From NCBI RefSeq assembly GCF_018873765.1, contig NC_057923.1, positions 8,072,413 to 8,136,412 of the forward strand: a DNA stretch of 64,000 nucleotides. Direction: 5' to 3'. Position numbers and translations under genes: made by a program. Numbering within the stretch: the first letter of the stretch is position 1; each line of letters opens with the position of its first letter. This DNA comes from Telopea speciosissima. Its lineage: Eukaryota > Streptophyta > Magnoliopsida > Proteales > Proteaceae. Positions 45,392-56,900 of this stretch are shown here, piece by piece. A model generated the notes under the pieces. It was given only the letters and a program-made list of their open reading frames with translations, was not told where the DNA came from and searched no databases.

Positions 45392-48300
45392 CTAATAGCA
45401 GTCTGAATGTGACTCATAGAACTCACTAGGGCAAGGTGACATGATCTCTTCCTCTAGCATCTGCAAGACCTGTTTCATCGAAGGGCGTTCATCTGGATTT
45501 GCATCAGTACACTTAGTGGCAATATCAAGGACCACTTGTACTGTCTCTATGTCTGCATCGATACACCTTCTATCCACTATGTCGGTTAAACGTTTTTCTC
45601 TAACCAATGTATTTATCTGAAATTTTTGCAGTTGAACAAACCTCTATTAAGAAATTTAGAACAATTGCGAAAAAATATCCTACCTTGGTGCTAGGAAAAG
45701 AAAAAATTTCTTTTGCACTTGGAAATATAAAAAACAAACAAAATGAGAGGTTGTAGAGAAATAGGGTACAGTTAGGCTCCACTTTCTAAGAACAAATTTG
45801 GAAATTATAGAAGTCATAAAAGAAAATTAGAACATAGAAGAGAAGTTAGTCTTTCTTATTTGACAGAAAAAATTTTGGGTCCAAGGGAAAGTTAAATTTG
45901 GAGAACTCACCCAGCCAACGACATTCAAGCCCTTCTTGACAAAAGATTGATCAGTAGGCCTCTTCCCAGTGACAAGCTCTAACAAGAGAACTCCAAAGCT
46001 GTACACATCTGATTTCTGAGTGACTTGTCCACTATTCAGGTATTCTGCTCCACAAGTGGCAAAACCAGTCATTTGCAAAGTTTATCGATTCACTAATCAA
46101 TTGAACATGAGATGAACAAAACAATTATCCACAAATAAATTCAATTAGTAAGGTGGCAAGACTGGAGTTTAATACTGTGAAACCATGCATGATAATCATA
46201 TGTAAGCCCAAATGATAATTATCATGCCACGGTAAACAACATTACCTTTTATCTGGGTTTGGGGCGTGACATCTAGGTTAAGATTTAGTGGAGTTGGTTT
46301 GGATTGGAGATCCATAGAAGATACAATGAGTCAAGACAAATAAAGGAAATCCATGACAACAAACCTGGTGCCAAATAACCAAAAGTTCCAGCAACCACAG
46401 TAGTAACATGAGCGTCCTCATCCACCAAGAGCTTGGCAAGACCAAAGTCAGAAACATGAGGTTCGAGATTCTGGTCAAGTAGAATATTGCTGGATTTAAT
46501 GTCACGGTGCACGATCGGTGGGCAGCAATCATGGTGTAAGTATGCCAATCCCCTAGCTGAACCAAGGGCTATTCTTAAGCGAATATTCCAGTTCAGGGGC
46601 TGTCCATTATGCTCTGAAGACAGAAACATGAAATTGAAATAGTAAGATTGGACTTTGAAGCTTTCCACCGGACTGGAAACAACATTGGTTCTGTATAATA
46701 CATCCTAAGTCTTAACGAATAATAAATATCAAGCAGTGAGGCTGCCATGTGATTGCTCCCAAAAAGGAAACATTCCCTCACCTCTCCAAAAAAGAACATC
46801 CAGTGAGTTTGTAGTTTTCATTGAGGTTTAGTGGTTGGACCCATCAAACATTAATTTGACCATTTTTTTGTATGGTATTTATCCCTAGTATACTGTTGAT
46901 ATCAATATAAACCTTTGTATAGCCTTAATACAATCAAACATCTCTATTCAATTGGAAAATGAGCATACCATGGAGGAGGTGATCTAAGCTGCCCAAGGCC
47001 AAGTAATCATAAATGAGAAGTTTGGCAGTGGGGAGTCTGCAGTAACCTCGTAGATTTACAAGATTAATATGCTTGATGGTACCCATGATCTCGAGCTCCC
47101 TCTCAAAAACTTGATCAGATACTTCACGACTGAGATCAATTCTTTTAACAGCAAATGTACTACAATTGTTCATAACCATCTTGTATACGGTGCCAAATCC
47201 CCCTGATCCTACCACATCCTCTTCACCAAGTGACTCAACCTTTTCTATGATTTCAAATGAAGGATAAGGAAGATTGCCATGGAATGTGACAAGCTTGGTG
47301 CCTATTAAAAAGAAACACTTTAGCCAGATAAATAGATCCGCAGAAAACAGGTATAAGTTTGAACAACTTACTTGAATCTTGATCAACTTGCTTCTTCACT
47401 TCTTTATATTCCTTGGCAGCTCTTTCTTTCTTTGATGGTAAACAAATCCAGAGGAAAATGAGAAGCACAATAAGCACAAGACCCATTGTGGACATTGCAC
47501 CAATCAGAATTCCACTCATGTAATGAGAAGATCGTTTAGTAGGGACTGCAGTAACTCCATCATGTGTCAAAATGATGTTAGTTTTTGGACAAGTGCACAT
47601 ACGTGTCAGTTTAGGTTAGTTGATTTCTGAGAAAAGGGAACTAGTAACAAGTTCAAATCAATTCACTTCGGTGATCAAGTCCAGTTGCTAGCTTAGTTTA
47701 GTAGTTCTACATGGACTGTCATAAAAAAACATAAGTCCACAGCTACCCTTGTGGCTCACCTTCTTCATGTGGTAGCACAGCTGGGAATCCCAAGAAACTC
47801 CGACATGGCTTTTGTATTTGCTGGCCGCACAAATCTAAATTTCCAGTAAACCTGTGCAAACATGTTCTCAGAACAAGCTCAATAGGAGAACACATAGAAC
47901 AACATGTAGGTGGTTGTAAGAGAGAAAACATTGAAAAGAGAATGATGGGATACCAAATCACTAACATGGTATCATATTATTAACCCCTTGCTGACATTGT
48001 TGACACTTCACATTCCCAGCAGTCCTGGGTTAGACAGTCACTAGGATCCACCAAAGACATAACCTAAACATAAAAGTACTACGGTTGGATGGTTATCAGT
48101 TTGGCAAATCAACCCAGCATAGAAAAGCCCTAACCTAACAAGCAACTCCATGAGGGCTTCACTCACCCTGTAGTTTTCTTCGTTTGTTCTGTTCATTTCC
48201 TTTTGAACTTTTGCCCCATTAGCTAGGATTTGCATAGTCATTAATAAATCAGGGATGTGTAATATGTCAAATATCCTCGGTCTTTCCCAATTCTGATATG

Positions 48301-50107
48301 GATCTGTTGAGACCTCCAATCCAATTCCAATACTTTAAACATTGGGTATAAGGAGAGACTGAACTTTATCCACATACGTTATAGCCACCCCCCCCCCCCC
48401 CCAACCCACACAAAAAAAATCTCCGACTCTCTGCACTGGATAATGCCATATTATCATGCTGATCATGGATTTGGGGGATATTATAAATGGCTCAAGCTCA
48501 ATCAATTAAATGATCCAGATATACGCATGTCTATAATACATACGCCGTCTTCTTTCATACCGCACATTTAAGAATTACTAATCATGAATTTTATGAAAAG
48601 CAAGATTTAAATAGCCAGTCATGTATTTAAATTGTCCATGTATTCTATGTCGTAATATCAAGGTAAAATACCAAGATCCTGGATCGTATAGGTTCTGATT
48701 ATGACCAATCAATTTTATTATTGAGATAAAATATCAAACCATAGAAGACAAACCATATTAGAAAATCATAATAGCAATTGAAACATGCTCTAAATGGAAG
48801 TGAGAACACAGAAAACTTACGACTCATTCCCAAAAGCGTTGAGCACTCCAATGTTTGGAATTTCACCAGAAAAGAAATTAGTGGATAAGTTCCTGAGATG
48901 TATAGCAATGAATAAGAACACCATAAATAACTATATCGATCTTACAAATACTATTACCAGGAATTGTCATGTTGGTATATCAATGCTTAGACTTACAGAA
49001 AGTTTAACCGTCTAAGATTGCCGATAAAGGAAGGTATTGATCCCCTCAGTGAATTGCTAGACAGATCCCTGCATATCATCATCTAATTTATTAAAGCTGG
49101 CTCAAGACAAAAGCATATTAAAGATTAAGCAAATAGTAAAAAAAAATTCTCAAATGATATATGCCATTAAGATAAAGAGTGAACTGAAGAAGATATATGT
49201 CCTAATAGCAGAATACAAGTGTCTTACAATATGGTAAGATGAGAAAGGTTTCCAAGCTCAGGCGGTATGTTTCCTTGTAGGTAATTAGCCCTCAAGTACC
49301 TTTGAAGATCAAAATTAAAAGATAACCCCAATGTAACAGAATAGAATAATTGAAGTTTAATTAGGGAGGAGGGAAAGGTTCCTTTTTTCTTACAGCGCTC
49401 TAAGGTCAGTGCATTGGGTAATTTCAGTGGGAATTATTCCATGTAAGCTGTTTTGATGAAGTCCCCTAAAAGCAAATATACACATATAAATATAAGAACT
49501 AAAGAAAAGAACCCAAAAAAAAAAAAAGACCTTTACTTTTATGAGTAAAGAGGGGGTAAAGCACTTACAGTCTCTGCAATCTCTTGAGCTTCCCAATGCC
49601 TGGAGGTATGATCCCTTTAAGTTGCATATAAGGAAGATCTCTGAGAATCCAAATAAAAAGAGGGGAAAAAAGAGAGAAACAAAGGTGAAATGATTAATGT
49701 ACATCTCAACAATGAAAGGTTACCCACCACACACACACACAGAGAAACAGAGTAAAAGACATGGAAGGATAGGATTAAGGACACAATGAAATACATGGAA
49801 CGAACTCGTAGGTCATGGAAATGACAAGAGATGCCAGTCCAGTTGCAAGGGTTGGTATCAGAAGCTCTCCAGTTTTTGAGAAAGCCTCGACTGTCGTTCA
49901 AATCATCTTTTATTTCCAACAATGTGTAGCCTGTAAACAATGAAAACAATCAAATCCACTACTTAAAGATTCAAAAAATATAGCTAAGAATGTGAAAGAA
50001 AGAGTAATCCGAATGTTACCATCTTGAGAGAGGGCAAGAACACAGCAGCTCAGAAGGGTTGTAGCTGTAAGAGCTGAAAAGACCCAAATCAGTAAACCCA
50101 TTTTCAT
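45392..50107 (-). CDS. LRR receptor-like kinase (At5g62710/FEI-like)
   Basis: Thirteen minus-strand exons join in frame to 596 residues: 50107-50020, 49930-49795, 49640-49569, 49465-49394, 49299-49228, 49068-48997, 48892-48821, 47851-47760, 47545-47372, 47301-46969, 46613-46365, 46044-45911, 45616-45392. Parts in order: a signal peptide (about 1-26), an N-terminal cap with [10 protein letters not shown], five leucine-rich repeats each on its own 72-base exon, a membrane helix (about 236-258, [20 protein letters not shown]), and a kinase domain. The kinase has GSGGFG (about 314-319), [13 protein letters not shown] (about 430-437), DFGLAK (about 450) and APE, so it is an RD kinase with all catalytic residues. 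It closely resembles Arabidopsis At5g62710 and the FEI kinases, plasma-membrane proteins linked for FEI1/2 to cell-wall synthesis. The ligand is unknown. Met at 50107 is the first ATG opening the signal peptide; Met3 is possible. All splice sites are canonical and the gene looks functional. Confidence 0.92.
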
Positions 50108-50324
50108 TTTCGAACCAAATGAGCTCCCCAAGAACTTTCAGTACTGGGTATAGAGAGAGAGAGAGATAGAAAGATTAGTGAATGAAGTTGTGGATTGATT
50201 AAGGTTCAAGCAAGAATGAATGAGTGAGGAAGTGGGAGAATGAGTGGAGAAAACTTTCTCTCGTTGTTCATTTCCAAGCAATTATTAAAAAAAAAGGCTT
50301 CGCTAGTGGAGATTGGAATTGAGT

Positions 50325-50378
50325 CTTCTCTCTCTCTCTCTCTCTGGGGCCGGAGTAAAGGAGAGAGAGAGAGAGAGA
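50325..50378 (-). promoter_or_regulatory. Facing CT and GA repeats upstream of the kinase gene
   Basis: A CT tract (50325-50345) and a GA tract (50360-50378) face each other across 14 bases, some 220-270 bases upstream of the kinase start codon. The tracts are complementary and could pair in a leader RNA. GA/CT tracts are common in plant core promoters and 5' leaders and bind BPC-type GAGA factors. Confidence 0.5.
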
Positions 50379-50559
50379 CCAGAGAGAAGCATAGGAAATC
50401 GCGCTGATGGAGGGAAGTAGCCGTTGTCGATTGGGACATATTTCATTTCAAAAAATTGGAAGAAAAAAAAATCTAATAATCCACGTGGCTTTTTCCTCAA
50501 ACTACGCTGAGATTTGTCCTGCAACTCCTCCAGCATTTTAAAACTAATAATCTGTCTCA

Positions 50560-51300
50560 GGTGTCACTCTGGCTATCGTTAGATCTGTTTAAACGTGGGT
50601 ACCACAGAAAAACCCTTCTTCAAATCTCACCGTAGATATTTGCATCAAATAGACTCAACTGTGAAACTATAGGATACTGTTGGGAGGACATCAGATTTAT
50701 GTGCAATGCCACTCCACTGGGTAATTCCATGACCAAAGCAAGCAAGCAGCAGGGGTAATGATGTGGGACCCCAAGGAAGTGGGGTCCACATCCTCCAAAG
50801 AAAGCTGACTGGGCAGGAAGAGGACCTATCAACATCTGTATTGGTACCGAGTGTCGTGCTGGTTGTTGCCGACCGACTACGGAACACGGCTTATAACTTG
50901 TTGTCTCTTCTTTTGTTTTCTACTCAAAGGAGGGAGGATTCTCTGAGCCCTCACTTGAAAGGAATCTCTAGGCCATGGTTTTAGTGCACGATATCGGTTT
51001 TAACCGATATAGAAGATACAGTATCGGCATAGATTAGTCGTATCAGAAAATTTTAACTTTGGTTTTTCTTTAAAATTAGGTTGTTGTTTTTTTATGATTT
51101 TACCCTTTGTCCGTACTGTTTCACTGATATAATATTGGCCAGGTATCAATATTAGTCACTTTCAAAACCATGCAATATTGGCTGTATCAAATGATCCAAT
51201 ACCTCAAATACCTCAAATCATGCTCTAGACAACACGGCTTGCAATTAGGTTGGGTTCAAAAAATTGTATAGACAAATAGTTGATGGTAGATCTCAAGGTC
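50560..51300. other. Upstream of the kinase gene, nothing recognised
   Basis: No gene or clear element. At 50985-51190 wording such as ATATCGGTTTTAACCGATAT and CGGCATAGATTAGTCG resembles a diffuse plant repeat, without clean ends. Confidence 0.4.
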
Positions 51301-51304
51301 CCTA

Positions 51305-52490
51305 TTTTTTTTTTTTTTTTTTTTTGGTAAACGAAGAATTTATTGATGAGAGGGGTGAATACAGCCAGTGGCTTCAGTCACACATAAGTCCTGAAGCCAC
51401 TGAATGGAATTTGGCCAATCTGTCATGCACCCAACTGATAGCACCTTCTTGGCTAGGGCATCCGAAACACCATTCATTACCCTAGGAACAAAAGAGAAAG
51501 AGATAGAAGAGAAGGAGGATTTTAGTCTAACCACATCAGCCACTAAATCCTCCACCTCCCACCCCGGGGATTTTGACCCATCACAGAACGCGATAGCATC
51601 CCAACAATCTGATTCCACAATTAAGCGATCAATGCCCAGCTCTAAAGCAAAAATAAGAGCACTACGAATCGCCATAATCTCTCCTTGAATAACCGAACCC
51701 AACTTCTGAGGGATGGATCTCGCCTTAACCACAGCACCAGTATGGTCTCTGAAAATTACTCCCAAACCCCCTTTACTCAAATCCACAGTGAGGACCGCAT
51801 CGCAGTTTGCTTTAATAATGCCCACCATAGGGGGAGACCATTGAGAGCACTGATGAGGTCTACTACTTCTCGAAGTGTCACTTGGCTTCTGCACTGAACT
51901 ATTAAATTCCACAAAAGCCTTATCGGCCAGTTGAATCACCTCTGACGGAGACCAAGCCTTGCCATTAAAAACAAGCTCGTTACGAGCGCGCCACAAATAC
52001 CACCCTATAAAGGATGCTCTCGAGAGAGATTCTCTAGCAAGCTTTTTATCTTCCCTAAACCACACCTTCCAGCCTTGTATCCAGTCAACCAAATTTGGCT
52101 TATCACCTGGAGGGGAGAATTGGAGAGGACTGCCAAACCAAACACTGCACGCAAAAGGGCAATTGAAAAAGATGTGGTCACCAGTCTCAGGGTGGATACC
52201 ACATCTAGCACAACTTGGATCTATATTAACATGCCGAGCTTGAAGACCAGCACCGGTTGCAATAGCTTCGTTACAAGACCGCCACAATAAAGACTTGATC
52301 TTTGGGAGGGTTTGCAACAACCAGATGCGATTCCAAACCTCGTCAGGTATGTTTTCCCACCGCCGGCTCCTAGAAGAAGAAGCTCTAGCCGAGAGGTCCT
52401 CCTCCTCCCTCTTAACAAGCAGTCTATAGGCCGACTTGACTGAAAAATGCCCATCATTTGAAGCACCCCAGCACCTTTTGTCCTAAACAG
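51305..52490 (-). mobile_element. 5'-truncated L1-type LINE with RNase H tail
   Basis: The minus strand carries the last part of an ORF2: a zf-RVT zinc region (CARCGIHPETGDHIFFNC, then VWFGSPL) and a complete plant-type RNase H domain (KANCDAVL, GEIMAIRSAL, VESDCWDAI, NGVSDALAKK). It ends in a run of about 22 A (T on the plus strand at 51305-51326). The frame is open for 326 residues from 52320 to 51340. Upstream coding continues in another frame (KSAYRLL region near 52440) before it breaks off. The 5' two thirds are absent. A target duplication was not found. Confidence 0.85.
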
Positions 52491-52499
52491 TAAAGTGAC

Positions 52500-53110
52500 T
52501 TAGGGGAATTTTAAGAACTGCATCTAAATCAGAAGGGTGAAGCACAGATTGCAACAAGTTGCAAAAAAAGGGGTTTCATAAGGTTTGAAAAAAAGGCTGG
52601 GCAGCATGTGTCATCCTTTATCCTTTTCTTTTGGAAAAGACCCTCTCGCCCTCATGTGCCCAACCCTGTGATTGGTGGATGTCGTTAGCTTATTGAAAGC
52701 TTTTTTCCCCAAAGCTAGGTCTATGATGAAAGCTGGCATCATACTCAACCTTCTACCATAAGTTTCAGTCCAATTAGAACATAACAATGAAAAATGTGGC
52801 ATATACATGGGACTTTGGGAGCGCTTACCTCTTTTTAATTAGGAAAAATAATCCCTATGAAATGATATCGCTGCCCTTATTGGAGGAGGACAGATAGATC
52901 TTATGAAATGAGATCTTTACCCCTATTAGAGGCCGAGAGATAGGCCAAACGTTATGGGAAAGTGTTTTTTGGGGTGGGGGGGGAGTACCCCTTATATCTA
53001 TCTCTCTAGTCTCCCTATCAATTAATATATCTGTCCCCATGGAGATAGATAGACGCAGCGGTGCTAACTGTGCCTACCTGGAACATTTTCCCCTATTTTC
53101 ATTTAAAGAG
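52500..53110. other. Intergenic, low-confidence repeats only
   Basis: No gene seen. Between about 52840 and 53090 are phrases such as GAGAGATAGGCC and TATCTATCTCTCTAG that suggest a decayed MITE with facing arms, plus a G-run at 52973-52983. Confidence 0.35.
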
Positions 53111-53117
53111 AGGGCTT

Positions 53118-53666
53118 GATTTGGTATGATTTCTATTTCAATTTCATGTGGTGATCTCTATTTTAGAAATTGTTTGGTTTGATTTTTACACCTTATTTCA
53201 ATGAAATAGAAATTCTTAAATAGTTGAGAGATGTTTCAATTTTGGAAATGAAATTGAAATTGATTAATTTCACTCTTACTCTTCAATAAGCACATGGTTA
53301 ATTTGGTGGGCAAAGAAGTAATTTCAAATTATAAATAAAACACTACTTTTCTTCTTCTTCTTCTTGTGATGGTCTCACCACCACCAATGCCACAACACCA
53401 CCACCACCATGCTGCCACCGCCACCGCCACCGCCACCGGTCCACCACCCTTTTCCTAGCCCCGCCCATCTCCGCTCCTACCACCACCACCCTCCCCAAAG
53501 AAATATATAGAATTTGTTCTTAGAAATTGAACTACCAAATGAAATTCTTATTCTTGAAACATTTCAAATTGATGCAATCAAAACAATTTCAATTTCTTAA
53601 TAAAAAATCTATTTGTTGTCTACTTCATAAAATCAATCTGAATTTGAAATAGAAACCATACCAAAT
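53118..53666. mobile_element. Non-autonomous element with GATTTGGTATG ends
   Basis: GATTTGGTATGATTTCTATTTC on the left and GAAATAGAAACCATACCAAATC on the right are inverted copies 549 bases apart. The interior includes (TTC)n and CCACCACCAC-rich runs (53350-53490), which look like captured gene-leader or coding DNA. No clear target duplication. Confidence 0.65.
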
Positions 53667-53945
53667 CTGGAGCATATCAATGAAATGATGGTTTCATACA
53701 TTAAGGGATAATTTTTTATTTTTTATTTTTTATTTTTATTTTTGGTGCAATAAGGGGTAAAAAGATCATTCAATATGAAGAGGAGAGATAGAAAGAGAGA
53801 AAATTTCCATGTTGTTAATGGAAACGCTAACTGGTTATGTGATTCTTGGATAAGATACCCCTCGAACTTTTTCTCCTCCTTCGTGAGTGCGTTTTTTCCT
53901 CCTTTGTGAGTGAGCTTCCCCTCTGCTTCCATTATTGCCTAGGCA

Positions 53946-56900
53946 AATGGAGCTTAATCAACATCTCTCAGTACCACTTGATCCACCCATACCCCCACTT
54001 CCACCGGATATCCAAGATGATTCCGAGGATGACGCTATTTCACTGGAGGATGAGTTTGAGGAACTTCTTGCGGAAAGCAATGCGCTTACTCTCATAGGCG
54101 GCTCCTAGAAAGGAAACCATATCGCCGTCAGGCGATCTGAAGCTTTAGTCGCACTGGAATCTAAAGTACGGCGTAGAGATCACACCACTACTCAACCACA
54201 AGTTCTTATTTCATTTTCACCATCCAATTGATATTCAAAATGTTACGGAGGAGGGCCCGTGGTCGGTCGCGGTAATCTCCTCCTCCTTGAGCCGTGGAAT
54301 GGGGATAGTGCGAGTGGTGTGAACTCAAGCGAGTTCCGGGTACAATTCCATGAGATTCCAAGGAATTATTCTCTCTTGAATTTGCCTACAAGCTAGCCGG
54401 GAAGATTGGCAAACCCAAAAAAGCCATGATTATCAAAGGCAATCACATGGGGATACTCGGAATATCTACGTGAGAATCCTTCTAGACATCACTAAACGCT
54501 GAAAGCAACTCTACAAATCAAGAGCCGCTCAACCTCTCTACGACCAGTCCAGGTCGGTATGAGCGTCTACCAATAGTCCGTTATTACTGTGGAACTATTG
54601 GTCATGAGGACCGAAGATGTGATGCCTTATTTGAAGCCCGCCAACTACATCATCGCACTCATGGTTGCCCCTCGATAGCCTCTCGCTCGGAGGTGCCATC
54701 CCCTGCTCTTGGATCTCCGCTAGAACACTGCTCCCCCTCTCCGTCTCGGTTGAACACACCCAATGCATCGTTCGGACACCAAGCTCCACAACCTCACCCA
54801 CAAACCCACCAACCCAACCTACTCCCCATCACCCTCACTCGAGAGAACTCCGGCCACCATTCCATGGCGTCGAGGGCATTGGCACTCGAATTGCCCAAAC
54901 CGAATTCCCCGCCACGGAGATCACCACGTGGCAACCACAGATTGGGACTAGTGCACGCTGTCACGACCACCACTCTGTTGACGGACCGTTAGGCCGGACC
55001 CACCTGGCATACCCCCTCTCCATCATTCTCGCTTTTCCCCGCACGTGATTCCTTCCACCCCTCCTCACCTTCTACCCATGGCTAATCGGATGGTGGTCCC
55101 CTCCTCGCATGGCCAAGACAATGCCACACGCATGCTCCTCAATCACCTATCTCAACACCCCGACACCGCCACAACAATTCTCTCCTTACTCCCCATTTTG
55201 TCTAATGTCCATATCTCCCAAAGAACAGGTAGCCCACCGGTGGCGTTAACACAACCTACAAACCACCCACCACCTCACATAACCCAACTCCTCAATTCAG
55301 TCACATATCCACCACACCCGGACCTGCACTCCTAGCTATTCCAACCAACATAAATCAATACCCTATTCACATTCAGCCTGCAACCTCACAAGTGGCAACC
55401 AACTACAACCCAACTCCCTTAATTGCGGAACTGGCCAAAACCAACTGAGCTCGAACTTTTTGATACAAAGCAAAGGTCCAAGCGCGAAACCGAGCTCTAA
55501 ACAACATCTTGAACCATCAAGACAATCCAATGCAAAGCAGAGCATTTTTATACTACGCCCTCTGGCGGCACGGGGAAATCAGCCCCAGTGGATCAATGAG
55601 ATACCTAAGCTGGAATTGTCGGGTCTTGGGAGCCCCCGACATCCACATCACTTACAAATCTCTCGAGAAGTTCTCGGCCAAGTAATTTTTCTCATGGAAA
55701 CTAAAGCTAAGGACACAATGTTGGTTAGTTTGTGTCGGAAGTTAAAGTACTCAAATTTCTTTTCGATTGTACCCCAAAGGAAAGTGGAGGTCTAGCTCTT
55801 GTGGACTAATCAGGTTATGGTGGAAATTGTTTCTTGATGATCGGATTATTGATGCTCAAATCACCAATCCGGACTCTTCTATCACTTTCATCACGGGGTA
55901 TATGGGGACCCGTTAAGAGCAATAGGCAAAAGGTGTGGGATAAATTAATCTCCATTGGTCACCAAAGGCATGAGCCATGGATTTGCATGGGGATTTCAAC
56001 TCTTATATGGCTTGGTATGAGAAATGCGGGGGCAATCGCAAAGGGGCTAGAGACAGTGCTAATTTTAGGAATATGATCAATGCTTGCCACCTCATGGATC
56101 CGGGAGCTCACGGACCTCAATATACATGGAGTAATAGACGAAGAGGACATGCAGGAATTCGCATCAGATTGGACCGAGCACTAGCAAACTATGCTTGGCG
56201 TGCAATCCATGGAGACGCCACTGTGTGTATCAAGGCTGCTATTGGGTCTCGATCATAATCCACGCTCATAGATGAAGAGGGAGGTATCTCTCGGTCCTCG
56301 ACCCTTCCGGTTCGAGTCCATGTGGCTCCGACACCCGGATGTCTCAACGATTGCAAAGAAAGCTTGGGCAATCAAGGGCAAAGGGACTGCAGCTCAATCT
56401 CTCCATGGAAAAATGACAATTGTAAACCTGTGTTCCAACAAAGTGGAGCAGAGAAGTGTTTGGAAAGGTGCAAGCTAAGATCCAATCCTTGTTAAAAGAG
56501 TGGAAACACTTCAAGACCGCCCAACTAATGAGGCGAATCATGCCAAGGAGGTGGAAATCTCCAAGTTGTTGGAGGAAGAAGCGGCGAGGCAAGCGGCGAT
56601 GTGGCCAGAAATCTCGTATTGCTTGGGCGCAAGATGGAGACAAGAACACCGCATTTTTCATGCTTCAACGCTGATCCGGCGGCAAGAACAAAATACTTAA
56701 GTCGCGTCTTTCATCGAATCTGGTCCTCTAATGAACATGAAATTTTTTATGAAGTTATGGATCATTATAACTTCTCTCTCGCTGATCCTATTCTGAACCG
56801 GCCATTGAGGAGGTTCTCTCGGTGGTCCCCTCTATAATTGATCATGACACAAATGCCACCCTCTGCTCCATTCCCACTTTAGAAGAGATCGAAGGCAGTC

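Noticed and set aside
54665-55335. Pro/Thr-rich ORFs as a possible host proline-rich protein
   Set aside because: They lie between the zinc knuckle of ORF1 and the start of ORF2 in the decayed LINE. Low-complexity Pro-rich linkers are normal there.
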